In this document: one piece after another, positions 53,201 to 60,972 of the stretch
Layout: the number at the start of each line of letters is the position of its first letter
How positions within the stretch are numbered: the first letter of the stretch is position 1
Assembly: GCA_947502265.1 (NCBI GenBank)
Contig: CANMZB010000022.1
Coordinates: 1-60,972 of the forward strand
DNA from: an uncultured Sulfitobacter sp.
Lineage (GTDB): Bacteria; Pseudomonadota; Alphaproteobacteria; Rhodobacterales; Rhodobacteraceae
Length of the DNA: 60,972 bases
Direction: 5' to 3'
Position numbers and translations under genes: made by a program
The notes under the pieces: generated by a model
Database searches by the model: none
Seen by the model: only the letters and a program-made list of their open reading frames with translations
What the model was told of the DNA's origin: nothing

Positions 53201-54151
53201 TCGACAACGTTTGCCCGATTTTGTGGCGAACAAATCGAGTATTTTTGCCATGACGGTCTGCCGAACATCGGACGTCTCTAGGAAAAGTTCGTGTTTGGCA
53301 TTGGAGATAATCTCAAACTTGCCTTGGGGCCACCGGCTCATCCGCTCACGGATTGCCGGAACACCAACGGTTTCCTCTTGATCGCCGCATAGCGATACGC
53401 AGGGGATGTCCGGCGACGGAAGTTTGGATAGGCTGCGGGTTTCCTGCAATGCAGCATAGAGCCAGCTCATGCTTGGCCCGCCAGTATGCAACGCTGGGAC
53501 GGTGCGCCCCTGCATGATCCAGCGTTCGTAGTTCTCAGAGCTATTGGTGAGCGTGTTGGCTTCGAACTTGTTTCGGAAAACATAGCTTTGGTCGTTAAAG
53601 CCGGGTGCATAAACCTGGCCCTTGCCGATTGCTTGCATAGCCCATGTCAGGGGCCGCGCCGCGACCCGCTCATATGATGCCATGTGAATATCGAACATCG
53701 GCGCAGTAAACGCAGTTGCTTCTACATCAAGCCCGTCAATTAGTGAACGCAGGGCGATGCAGGCCCCCATCGAATGACCGATCAAGTACCACGGTTGCGG
53801 AAGGTCCAGTTGTTGCGCGGCCACGGTCATAGCAGCGACGTCCTGTTGGTAGTCGGAAAAATGCTCTACATGGCCCACCTTCGGGTTCGTGGCAATTCTC
53901 CCTGACAGGCCGTGCCCGCGCCATTCAACGATGAGAGCTGAATATCCGGCCCGTTCAAGATCTGTGATCAGATTGCCGTAAAGCTCGATGTAGTCGCCGC
54001 GCCCTGGGAATATCAGCACCGTGCCGCGGCTATTCCTTTCAGGCTTCCATAGTCCGATGCGGAGCTGCACCCCATCAGCGGCGCTTGTCCAGTATGCGAC
54101 GCCGTTGTCAGGGGCGCTCGATATGTCCAGATGGAGGGGTGCTTGTTCCAT
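53183..54151 (-). CDS. Alpha/beta hydrolase (lysophospholipase-like, S33)
   Basis: 322 residues of the serine aminopeptidase S33/lysophospholipase type: oxyanion region LIFPGRGDYIELYGN, nucleophile GHSMGACIA, Asp in SLCGDQEET and His in SNAKHELFLE. Cytoplasmic monoglyceride- or lysophospholipid-type esterase is likely. Convergent with res, overlapping its 3' end by 18 bp; 4 bp after the membrane-protein gene, so these two form an operon. Confidence 0.85.
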   Translation of the reverse strand: MEQAPLHLDISSAPDNGVAYWTSAADGVQLRIGLWKPERNSRGTVLIFPGRGDYIELYGNLITDLERAGYSALIVEWRGHGLSGRIATNPKVGHVEHFSDYQQDVAAMTVAAQQLDLPQPWYLIGHSMGACIALRSLIDGLDVEATAFTAPMFDIHMASYERVAARPLTWAMQAIGKGQVYAPGFNDQSYVFRNKFEANTLTNSSENYERWIMQGRTVPALHTGGPSMSWLYAALQETRSLSKLPSPDIPCVSLCGDQEETVGVPAIRERMSRWPQGKFEIISNAKHELFLETSDVRQTVMAKILDLFATKSGKRCRLPHTP

Positions 54152-54155
54152 TGCT

Positions 54156-55856
54156 TTATGTCCCGTGGGTGTTGTTATCGAGTGGTTTTGGTCGCCAGAG
54201 AAGGCCCGCTAACGAAATGGCAACGCTGAAGACAAAAACGATCGAAAAGCCGAAAAACTGTCCAACAAGCATGTAACCAGCGGCAAGGATGACAATTGTT
54301 AGGGTCATTCGAAACCACAATAGCTGCAAATATCGCTTCTCACGAGGGTTCTGAACGGTCCGATCCAAAGCGGGTTTGACGAGCATGAGGCAGGCACCGA
54401 AGACAAAGCACAGAAGAAAAAGCAGTAGGAAGCTTGTGAAAAATGGGGATGGGCTGCCAGTGATCCATCCCCATGTGTCGTCACGGAGACCGAACGCAAG
54501 TGCGGCGTCGTGTTTGAGCCAACCCGTGATGCTCTCGCTGTTTGAAATGAGGTAGGCAGCGTTCAATTTGATGCACAAGGCAACCAAGATACCAAGGATT
54601 GTGCAACGGAATATGCCCTGCATGATCTTCGTTCCACTCGCGAGCGCGCGGGCTCTGAATACTTCTGCGTCGCCCTCCTGCCTGAACCCACATATTTCTG
54701 CGAGGTCACCGGCCAGGGTGTAAAGCAACAAAAGCCCTGTGAACAAGAACCAGTAAATCATGCCGGAATATAGGAATCCCAGAAACGAGACGAAGATCGC
54801 GGCGTTTGTGGACAGTACGTCTGGTCGGACCAAGGCAATGAGCAACCAGTCAATCATCGCGACGTCGGGGTCATTTTCAAGCAGGGGGAAGAGATAGACC
54901 CCGACCCATTGCAGTAGAAAAATTACGATGAAGCATATGAAGAAGATTGCCCAATAAGACAGCCAGAAAGAGTCGATCTTGCTCGCCCACGGATCAACCG
55001 CGTGAACATCGCCAATATTCAACAAACCTGTTCGATCGCTACGCTTCCAAGAGTTCAACAGTCCGGAGACGATTATCAGAAATATTGGAAGAAAAATCGC
55101 TTCGCCGACATTCCAGGCGGGGTTCCAGATAAATCCTACCTGCTTGTTGATGCCGATCAAGGGGCTGTAAGTAACGCTATGTACCCCCAGACTAATTGCC
55201 AAGAACCAGAGCACGCCCAAGCTGCCCCATATGGCGATCGGCAAATTCAGGGAGTTCGGTCCTGCGAACATCGCTTCAGTTCGTGAGGCGAGGCTAATAC
55301 CGCCGTTTCGCACAATGGCGTCGCCTTCGGAGTTCGTGCGGCTGGAAGGGTCGGGTCGGACGTCCTGGACCGTGGGGAGGGTCGATGGTTCGTTAGGATG
55401 GTCAGGGTTTTGCTGCGAAGCGGTGCCAAGGTGTTTTCTCTTTGTTCTCCGCTCACTCGCGAGCCGTTCCCTGGCGGCTCGCAGTTCGGCTTGCCATAGA
55501 CTTGTGGCTTCTGGGTCGTTGCATCCGAAAATCCGCGCCAGCCAACGGATATTGTCGATGTTGATGCCGTTGTCGTTGTCTTGAAACCAGACCTGCACGG
55601 TGCGTAGATCGACGCCTTCGCGGTTTGCATCAATGGAAGAAATGGCTTCGGCTAGAGTTTCGGGGGTCCAGGGACCGTCAGGCATACCTCGACTGTCGGC
55701 TGGACGACCTGCGCCCTGCGCCGCCAGACGGGCAAACAGCACCTTGAAGTTGTCCAGGTTTTTCTGCGGTGCGACGAAATATTTACCATTTCTGATCAAC
55801 CGTTTGCAGCCCTTCCTTTCGTTCTTTTGCGCCGCTTTTCGTATCCTATCGTGCAT
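54156..55856 (-). CDS. Helix-turn-helix-like domain fused to a polytopic membrane protein
   Basis: About 566 residues. The first 150 are soluble: FKVLFARLAAQGAGRP, then a putative DNA-binding unit with GVDLRTVQVWFQDNDNG and IRWLARIFGCNDPEA. After a polar linker, some eight to ten hydrophobic helices fill residues 200-560. Similar proteins are, from memory, annotated as RcgA-family putative transporters; not checked. Substrate and role unknown. Start uncertain: ATG 55856 or, with a better ribosome site, TTG 55799. Upstream of the hydrolase gene and divergent from a small gene. Confidence 0.65.
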   Translation of the reverse strand: MHDRIRKAAQKNERKGCKRLIRNGKYFVAPQKNLDNFKVLFARLAAQGAGRPADSRGMPDGPWTPETLAEAISSIDANREGVDLRTVQVWFQDNDNGINIDNIRWLARIFGCNDPEATSLWQAELRAARERLASERRTKRKHLGTASQQNPDHPNEPSTLPTVQDVRPDPSSRTNSEGDAIVRNGGISLASRTEAMFAGPNSLNLPIAIWGSLGVLWFLAISLGVHSVTYSPLIGINKQVGFIWNPAWNVGEAIFLPIFLIIVSGLLNSWKRSDRTGLLNIGDVHAVDPWASKIDSFWLSYWAIFFICFIVIFLLQWVGVYLFPLLENDPDVAMIDWLLIALVRPDVLSTNAAIFVSFLGFLYSGMIYWFLFTGLLLLYTLAGDLAEICGFRQEGDAEVFRARALASGTKIMQGIFRCTILGILVALCIKLNAAYLISNSESITGWLKHDAALAFGLRDDTWGWITGSPSPFFTSFLLLFLLCFVFGACLMLVKPALDRTVQNPREKRYLQLLWFRMTLTIVILAAGYMLVGQFFGFSIVFVFSVAISLAGLLWRPKPLDNNTHGT

Positions 55857-55964
55857 TGGCAGAAATTGTAAGCACAACTGCGACGTGTGAGTTCTGCTGC
55901 CAAACGTGGACACTCGTGAATCAGTTTCTTGGCACTTCGACGCCACAAGATCGGGGGATCTATC

Positions 55965-56180
55965 GTGACAACTGCTGTTAGAACATTGTCGGAACCAATC
56001 GAGTCAATCGCGTCTACGAGGTGTAGGAGCGAGGTCAGCAAACGCAGGCACGCCAGACCGATCAAGCGGATACTGGATCGAAAGACGGGCAAAGTCGTCG
56101 GATGGCTCTATGAGTGGAACACTGGCGCACTGGTTCCGATGTGGAAAGCTGCAAGGTGTAAAGACGTCATCTATGACTAG
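55965..56180 (+). CDS. Conserved small protein (VGWLY family, copy 2)
   Basis: 71 residues from GTG 55965. The last 45 residues, including IKRILDRKTGKVVGWLYEWN and a C-terminal KDVIYD, match the 50-residue protein at 31998 almost throughout. The N-terminal extension (TTAVRTLSEPIESIAS) is not shared, so the true start might lie further in, but no standard start codon exists there. Function unknown. Confidence 0.65.
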   Translation: MTTAVRTLSEPIESIASTRCRSEVSKRRHARPIKRILDRKTGKVVGWLYEWNTGALVPMWKAARCKDVIYD

Positions 56181-56320
56181 CTCGGCGAGGTCTGACGTGT
56201 CAGAAACCCTTATTTTGTGTCAATATAGCTGACCTATTTAACATAAGACGGATTATGCGTTCATACTTTTAACCAGTGTCGGAGCTCGTAATTAAGTAAC
56301 CGCGCCATTGAGACCGCAGC

Positions 56321-57937
56321 TTATGCGGCTTGACTGTCGGTTGCGGATGCCAGCGGCACCCAATTCCACGGCAGCAATTCATCCAGCCGGTTGATCTTGT
56401 GATCGTGGATACGGTCGAGGATGTCAGCCAGATAGGCCAGCGGGTCGAGACCGTTCAGTTTGGCGGTTTCAATGACGGTCATTGCACGCGCGAGCGTTTC
56501 CGCCCCGGTATCGGCTCCTGCAAACAACCAATTCTTACGTCCAATTCCAATCGGGCGCAGGGCGCGTTCTGCCGGGTTGTTGTCGATGGCCACACGCCCG
56601 TCAGACAGAAACAGGCTGAAGGCCTCCTGCCGCGCGAGACCATAGCGGAAGGCCTTGGCCAGATCGCTCTTGCCCGGGATGCGCAGAAGCTGCTGTTCGG
56701 ACCAGGCAAAGAAAGCCTCGACCTTGGGCAGGCTGAGCTTTTGACGTGCCGCATAGCGGGCGTCGGCGGACTGGCCGTTGATATCGCGCTCGATGTCGTA
56801 GAACTTGCCAATCCGGTCGAGCGCCTCGCGGGCGATCTCGGATTTGGTCGAGGTCCAGAAGTCATGGAAGTCGCGCCGCAGGTGGGCCCAACAGGCCGCC
56901 TCGCGCAAGCGCGGTTTGCCACCGGGTTCAGGCGCGTAGAGCTTGGTATACCCTTTGTATCCATCCGCTTGCAGGATGCCGCGCGCATCGGCCAGGTGGC
57001 CAAGAACGTGCTCTTCCTTCCAGTTGGGTGCGAACCGATAGACAGCGCCGGGTGGCGCAGCTCCTGCCCAGGGCCGTTGATCACGCACGTAGGTCCAGAT
57101 ACGGCCTTGCTTCACGCCTTTCCCCAACCCTTTATCTCTCTTCGACCGGTCCAGCACCCGGATTGGGGTATCATCCGCGTGTAGAAGATCGCTGCTCATG
57201 ATGTTCGCCTCGATCCGCTCGATCAGCGGCGACAGGGTCTTCATGGCGCGGCCACACCAGCCCACCAAAGTGCTTTCGGGGATATCAGCCCCCATGCGCG
57301 CGAATATCTCATGCTGGCGATACAAAGGGAGGTGATCGTCGAACTTCGAGACCAGCACATGCGCCAGGAGGTTCGGCCCGGCCATGCTGCCCGGGATAGG
57401 ACGGCTGGGGGCGGGTTCCTGCACCATCCGCTCGCAGCGCCGACAGGATTTCTTGATCCGAGCGATCTGAACCACCTTCATCTGGGCGGCGATCATATCG
57501 AGCAGTTCGCTGACATCTTCGCCGACTACACGCAGATCACCGCCACAGTCGGGGCAGCAGGCACCGGGGTCCAGTTCACGACGCTCGCGCTGGGTCGTAT
57601 CCGAGACACGCGGCCTGCGACGCAAAGCGGGTGTATCGGCAGTGTCTGGTGATGGCTCATCCTGCCCTTCGTCGATGAGTGCGTCATCGTCTTCGGCCAC
57701 CGCCACCAGCAGGTCTTCGAGCGCCAGTTCCAGTTGTTCAATCTCGCGCTCGATCTTTTCCGAAGATTTGCCAAAGGCCAGTTTCTGGAGTTTGGCGATC
57801 CGCAGGCGAAGCGCCTGAACCAGCTGGTCATGGACGCGCAATGTCGCCGATACCTTGGCGTTCTCGGCTTGCAATGCTGCGATCATCGCCTTCAACACAG
57901 CGGGATCATCGGGGAGGTTTTCAGCAGGCTTTGACAT
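56321..57937 (-). CDS. tnpC: IS66 transposase TnpC
   Basis: 538-residue DDE-type transposase. N-terminal coiled coil (LQAENAKVSATL), zinc-finger part CCPDCGGDLRVVG with CRRCERM, and the catalytic domain with LLHADDTPIRVLD (first Asp), LQADGYKGYTKLY (second Asp) and AIDNNPAERALRP (Glu), followed by KNWLFAGAD. Start ATG 57937 behind tnpB. It ends 25 bp inside the left terminal repeat. Confidence 0.95.
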   Translation of the reverse strand: MSKPAENLPDDPAVLKAMIAALQAENAKVSATLRVHDQLVQALRLRIAKLQKLAFGKSSEKIEREIEQLELALEDLLVAVAEDDDALIDEGQDEPSPDTADTPALRRRPRVSDTTQRERRELDPGACCPDCGGDLRVVGEDVSELLDMIAAQMKVVQIARIKKSCRRCERMVQEPAPSRPIPGSMAGPNLLAHVLVSKFDDHLPLYRQHEIFARMGADIPESTLVGWCGRAMKTLSPLIERIEANIMSSDLLHADDTPIRVLDRSKRDKGLGKGVKQGRIWTYVRDQRPWAGAAPPGAVYRFAPNWKEEHVLGHLADARGILQADGYKGYTKLYAPEPGGKPRLREAACWAHLRRDFHDFWTSTKSEIAREALDRIGKFYDIERDINGQSADARYAARQKLSLPKVEAFFAWSEQQLLRIPGKSDLAKAFRYGLARQEAFSLFLSDGRVAIDNNPAERALRPIGIGRKNWLFAGADTGAETLARAMTVIETAKLNGLDPLAYLADILDRIHDHKINRLDELLPWNWVPLASATDSQAA

Positions 57938-57999
57938 GCGCCTGACTACCAAAAATCAGGCCGAAGCACCATAGAAACAAAGCAAATTAAGCAACAGAA

Positions 58000-58347
58000 T
58001 CACCCCACCCGCGCAGGCGGAGCACCCCAGTCCGGACGCCGCCAGTCGATGCCTTCCCAGAGCATCGCGAGCTGTGCCGAGGTCATCCGCACAGCTCCAT
58101 CCTTGGCGCTCGGCCAAGGGAAGCGACCCCGTTCGAGCACTTTGTAATAAAGGCAAAATCCCTGACCATCCCAATACAGCAGCTTGATCCGGTCACCCCG
58201 ACGGCCCCGAAAGGCAAAGACCGCATTACTGGTCGGCTTCTGATGCAGCACATCCTGGGTCAGCGATGCCAATCCCGCGATCCCCTTGCGCATGTCCGTA
58301 ACACCGCAAGCGAGATACACACGCACACCAGTGCCGGGGCCGATCAT
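58000..58347 (-). CDS. tnpB: IS66 accessory protein TnpB
   Basis: 115 residues with the IS66 Orf2 signature: VRVYLACGVTDMRKGIAGLA, FRGRRGDRIKLLYWDGQGF and GRFPWP. Required with TnpA for transposition of IS66 elements, biochemical role unclear. Overlaps tnpA by 4 bp. Confidence 0.95.
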   Translation of the reverse strand: MIGPGTGVRVYLACGVTDMRKGIAGLASLTQDVLHQKPTSNAVFAFRGRRGDRIKLLYWDGQGFCLYYKVLERGRFPWPSAKDGAVRMTSAQLAMLWEGIDWRRPDWGAPPARVG

Positions 58348-58706
58348 GCCCCTTCCACCGCGCGGATCAGCTCCGACAGCGTCGCCGGATCGACCGCGCT
58401 TTCAAAATGTAAGCTGCGCCCACCACGCAGACGCAACTCAACAGCAAATGAAGGCGGTGACCCAGCGACCGGTGCCTGCGCCATCGGCAGATCCACTGGA
58501 AAGAACAGCGCCCCGGCATCGGGCGACCACAAGCCTTTCTTCTTCAGCTCATGTCGCCACGCGTAAATTTGCTGTCGCTTAATCTCATGACGTTGCGCAA
58601 CCTGCGTTACGCTTGCACCATCGACACCAACCGACATGACAATCTCAAGTTTGTCGTCGTCATGCCAAAAGCGTCGCCGCTCCGCCCCAAGAATTTCGCC
58701 ACGCAT
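58344..58706 (-). CDS. tnpA: IS66 accessory protein TnpA
   Basis: 120 residues with an N-terminal helix-turn-helix (ASVTQVAQRHEIKRQQIYAW), as in IS66 Orf1 proteins. The dyad CTAAGAGACGTCG / CGACGTCTCTTAG at 58719-58760, just upstream and inside the element, is a likely binding site or promoter control of this operon. Confidence 0.93.
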   Translation of the reverse strand: MRGEILGAERRRFWHDDDKLEIVMSVGVDGASVTQVAQRHEIKRQQIYAWRHELKKKGLWSPDAGALFFPVDLPMAQAPVAGSPPSFAVELRLRGGRSLHFESAVDPATLSELIRAVEGA

Positions 58707-58948
58707 CGCAGACCCCGTCTAAGAGACGTCGTTAATGACGTCCTTAGCGACGTCTCTTAGATCATTGCCAAAGCGTCAGGCAGGCGGTCCCAATGGCGCG
58801 GTTACGTAATTAATGGGACTGAAATAATAGGACTCCCTAGCCTTTAGTTTCAGTATCTTAGAAATTTGGCGTTCTGACTGCCTATAACAGACCTTGGCCA
58901 ACTGTTTGGTCGCTGCGGCGCAACTTACCCAGACCGGACATTCACGCG

Positions 58949-60895
58949 CTAGGAATCTTTTCTCAGGTTCACAGCGATTGGTCCCTTACGAGAGTATTCT
59001 ACATCAAACACGACGTCCGACCCTACATTCAACGTATCCCATTGTTCGTCTTCACTTTTGGACGCTGGTCCAAAAATATCACGTGGGCAGTCTCGCATCT
59101 CAATGAAGATATATGATCCAAAAGAGCTTTTAAGCGAACCTTTCCGCGACTTGAGCAGATCTTCCAACCATCGTTCCGCCCTACTGAGTTTTGGATAGAA
59201 ATCACCAGGAGCTCGAGCGTTGACCTCATCTGCAAGTTGATAAGCGCCCTCGAAATCGTGTCTCGCAAATGCAACAGCAGAAGCAATGAACCGAGCATAG
59301 TACTCTCGATCACCATGTACAAATGACTGAGCAAGGAAACGTTTGGCATTAGCGTCTTCCAAATTATTCGAGGCTGAAAAATAAATATTGGCAATCAGCA
59401 AGTTAACAGATCGCTCCGAAGGATCTCGTTCCAACGCTTCTCCCAGAACCTCCAGCGCGAGATCGTTTTTATTGTCTGCAATATACCTTTTGGCCAAACG
59501 TTTCGCCACGCCAGAACCCCTTGGCATCTTTGTCCATGCCCTTTGTAACCGCTCCGTAGAGGCCGCAGTGTCGCCCAGAATTTCTTTTAGCCTGGCCTCG
59601 GCTTCCAAAAAATCTGGATCTCCGGGATACATATTAAATGCGCGGTGCAGGGCACGTTCGGCCTGATCTATGGCATCGGCCAATTCGTCTTCGTACACTT
59701 CGTTTGGGTTTTTGCGAAGCTTCTGCAAGGCATCTGCTGCGCTGTCGACTCTCAGTCTAGCGCGGCTGCCCAAAACATAGGCATTGTTCTGATCCGGAAT
59801 CTTATCAAGGGCGGCACGGGATTGCGACCTGAGTGAGTGGCGTGCAAACTCCGATGGAGTTTGAAGAGCTTTTCTGCGTAGAATCTGCGCTTCAGTATGG
59901 CGAAATGAATGATTGCTGGGGTCCAGCGATAAAGCCTCAGCCACTGCGACTTCCGCTTCATCAAGACTGCCACGACTGTGGGTGTATTCGAAGATCGCGC
60001 GCTGTTGAGAGATATAGGGTCTAGAGGGGTTTCTGCGGACCGCAATGTCGTAGACTTGTCGTGCGAGAATTACATCCTCAAAAGTTTCTGCAAGGTTCCG
60101 ACCCCGAATGAGTTGCGACAGTGCAATGTCATCCGAACGATAACTTGTGTCTAGACCATCAATTAAGCGCGAAATCTGATCTCTACGATCCTCATCAGAA
60201 CGGCAGATTTGGTTAAACACCATCTCAGATACGATAGGATGACGTGAACGGTACTCCCAATCTCCAGTGATTGCGTTCTGCTTGGTGAAAACAAGGTCTT
60301 GTAGAGGCTCAAAGAGTTCAGTTTCAAAGTCCCGAAACGAAATCCCAGAAATTCTGGAGATCACGCCAGCCCGTACCGGCACATCAAAGCGATGCAACGT
60401 ACAAATATCGAGATACAGCGCCTGAGCACTTTCAGGAGAAACTCCCAAATACTCGTCCCCAACAATCTCTTCAAATGACTTGCCTCTCGTAATCTCATAG
60501 AGCGCCACAAGAAGCTGTCGATCCAAGCGTTCGACGATCATTGCCCTCTTTTTTTCTTCGGTTTCACCTTGTAGAATTCCTTCGCAACTGTGCTTCTTTA
60601 GTTTGGTCAGTAACTCGACAATTTCTTTCTCTGAAAGGTTCTTCAACTCAAAGAACTCAGGCCGGTATTTCTCCAGTCGCTGGCAGTACATCGACCATTC
60701 GTTCTTCCGCTCCGCCGTCATTATTGTCACAGGTATCTGCTCGGCGCGAGACAATGCCAGTATCTCCTCGACTTTCGAACTGTTTAGGCCGGCCCTATCG
60801 AGGAAAACATAAAGTCTCTTTCCTGAAAGATTAAACAGTTCCCGGATGACGTCGGATCGAAGCTTTGAATCATCATCCATCCAAACAACGAACTC
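58949..60895 (-). pseudogene. Truncated STAND-like/TPR protein with a C-terminal cold-shock-like domain
   Basis: 643 residues are readable from ATG 60880; the gene-like sequence (EFVVWMDDDSK) reaches back to 60895, where the Tn3-like repeat starts, so the N-terminus is missing. The first 100 residues look like the end of a P-loop NTPase module (LYVFLDRAG, IPVTIMTAER), then a helical winged-helix-like part, then TPR-like helices (about 270-560; RALHRAFNMYPGDPDF, LALEVLGEALERDPSE). The last 60 (GSLKSSFGSYIFIEM, DIFGPAS, VFDVEYSRKGPIAVNL) resemble a cold-shock OB-fold. This architecture suggests a defence-type sensor. Read-through from the transposon keeps the frame open to the window edge. Confidence 0.6.
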
Positions 60896-60933
60896 GGGGT
60901 GGATTCCGGTAGGGGGCAGGATCGTATCATAAG
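60896..60933 (+). repeat. Tn3-family-like terminal inverted repeat (right copy)
   Basis: GGGGTGGATTCCGG...GTATCATAAG, 38 bp, 36 identical with the left copy at 39-76 in inverted orientation. The GGGG end faces left, so the element lies to the right; 60934-60972 would be its inner edge. The adjacent 5 bp (AACTC) do not match those at the left copy (TGTTA), so the two are not the ends of one simple insertion. Confidence 0.75.
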
Positions 60934-60972
60934 GCGGCTGCAGCCTGATATTTCCACCTATATTCGCCTGTG

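Larger units (their letters stand above)
56296..58805 (-). mobile_element. IS66-family insertion sequence, complete
   Basis: 2510-bp element with terminal inverted repeats starting GTAACCGCGCCATTG and matching over 22 bp with one mismatch. It is flanked by an identical 8-bp target duplication, GTAATTAA (56288-56295 and 58806-58813), as expected of IS66. It carries tnpA, tnpB and tnpC, all leftward. Identical flanks and intact genes suggest a recent insertion into an intergenic region. Confidence 0.95.

Noticed and set aside
60881..60972. In-frame extension of the right-end gene to the window edge
   Set aside because: The frame stays open through the Tn3-like repeat, but sequence identity with the left repeat ends exactly at 60896, so this is probably read-through from the transposon. 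The alternative, that it is native coding sequence, cannot be excluded.

Overview
The window is about 61 kb of GC-rich alphaproteobacterial accessory DNA. It is most probably most or all of a conjugative plasmid from a Rhodobacteraceae-type host. The evidence is a complete VirB/VirD4 transfer system, a VirD2-type relaxase with a MobC-like partner, VirC1/VirC2-like proteins, an iteron origin with a RepA initiator, a second RepC-like initiator, a ParB-like protein, ArdC and SSB. There are no rRNA or tRNA genes. The two window ends carry 36/38-identical inverted copies of a sequence with the form of a Tn3-family terminal repeat (GGGG...AAG), both facing out of the window. Each one cuts a gene, lnt on the left and a STAND/TPR-like gene on the right, so the window seems to stop just inside a Tn3-family transposon at both ends.

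Layout. (1) 0.08-12.3 kb is a metal and envelope-stress island: a long leftward operon (sco, dsbB, dsbA, pCuAC, sco, M23, DUF411, ZIP, lspA, lnt'), a MerR-family regulator, YnfA, two CDF transporters, a transglutaminase, a membrane methyltransferase and two Tat-exported L,D-transpeptidases. Five promoters in the island have the 19-bp spacer diagnostic of MerR control around related dyads, so the island reads as one regulon. (2) 12.4-24.4 kb is the virB operon (B1, B2, B3, B4, a small lipoprotein, a B5-like protein with a lytic transglycosylase domain inside it, B5, B8, B9, B10, B11, two small genes, B6). (3) 24.5-29.6 kb holds virD4, the relaxase and mobC on the other strand. (4) 29.6-31.9 kb has an oriT-like dyad, a 385-bp array of about 55 contiguous 7-bp units and the virC1/virC2-like pair. 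(5) 32-43 kb is a leading-region-like block of small genes, mostly leftward: ardC, ssb, TSCPD, ParB-like, DUF3768. Two copies of a structured leader occur here, and cargo is interspersed (META lipoprotein, AAC(6')-like acetyltransferase, secreted nuclease). (6) 43.4-47.1 kb is the replication region: iterons, repA, a repC-like gene and a possible counter-transcribed RNA. (7) 47.2-61 kb holds a secreted conjugation-associated protein, VapBC, a type III restriction-modification system, a hydrolase, a DNA-binding/membrane protein, an intact IS66 element with 8-bp target duplications, and a truncated STAND-TPR-OB-fold gene that may be defensive.

How it fits together: repA/repC and the ParA/ParB-like genes replicate and segregate the molecule. 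MobC, the relaxase and the VirC-like proteins would process and recruit the transferred strand, VirD4 couples it to the VirB channel, and ArdC/SSB and neighbours would protect it on arrival. The metal regulon is the main host-benefit cargo; VapBC and type III R-M aid persistence. The least explained structure is the 7-bp array beside the ParA-type ATPase and its small basic partner. Assignments rest on reading motifs by eye; no database search was run.
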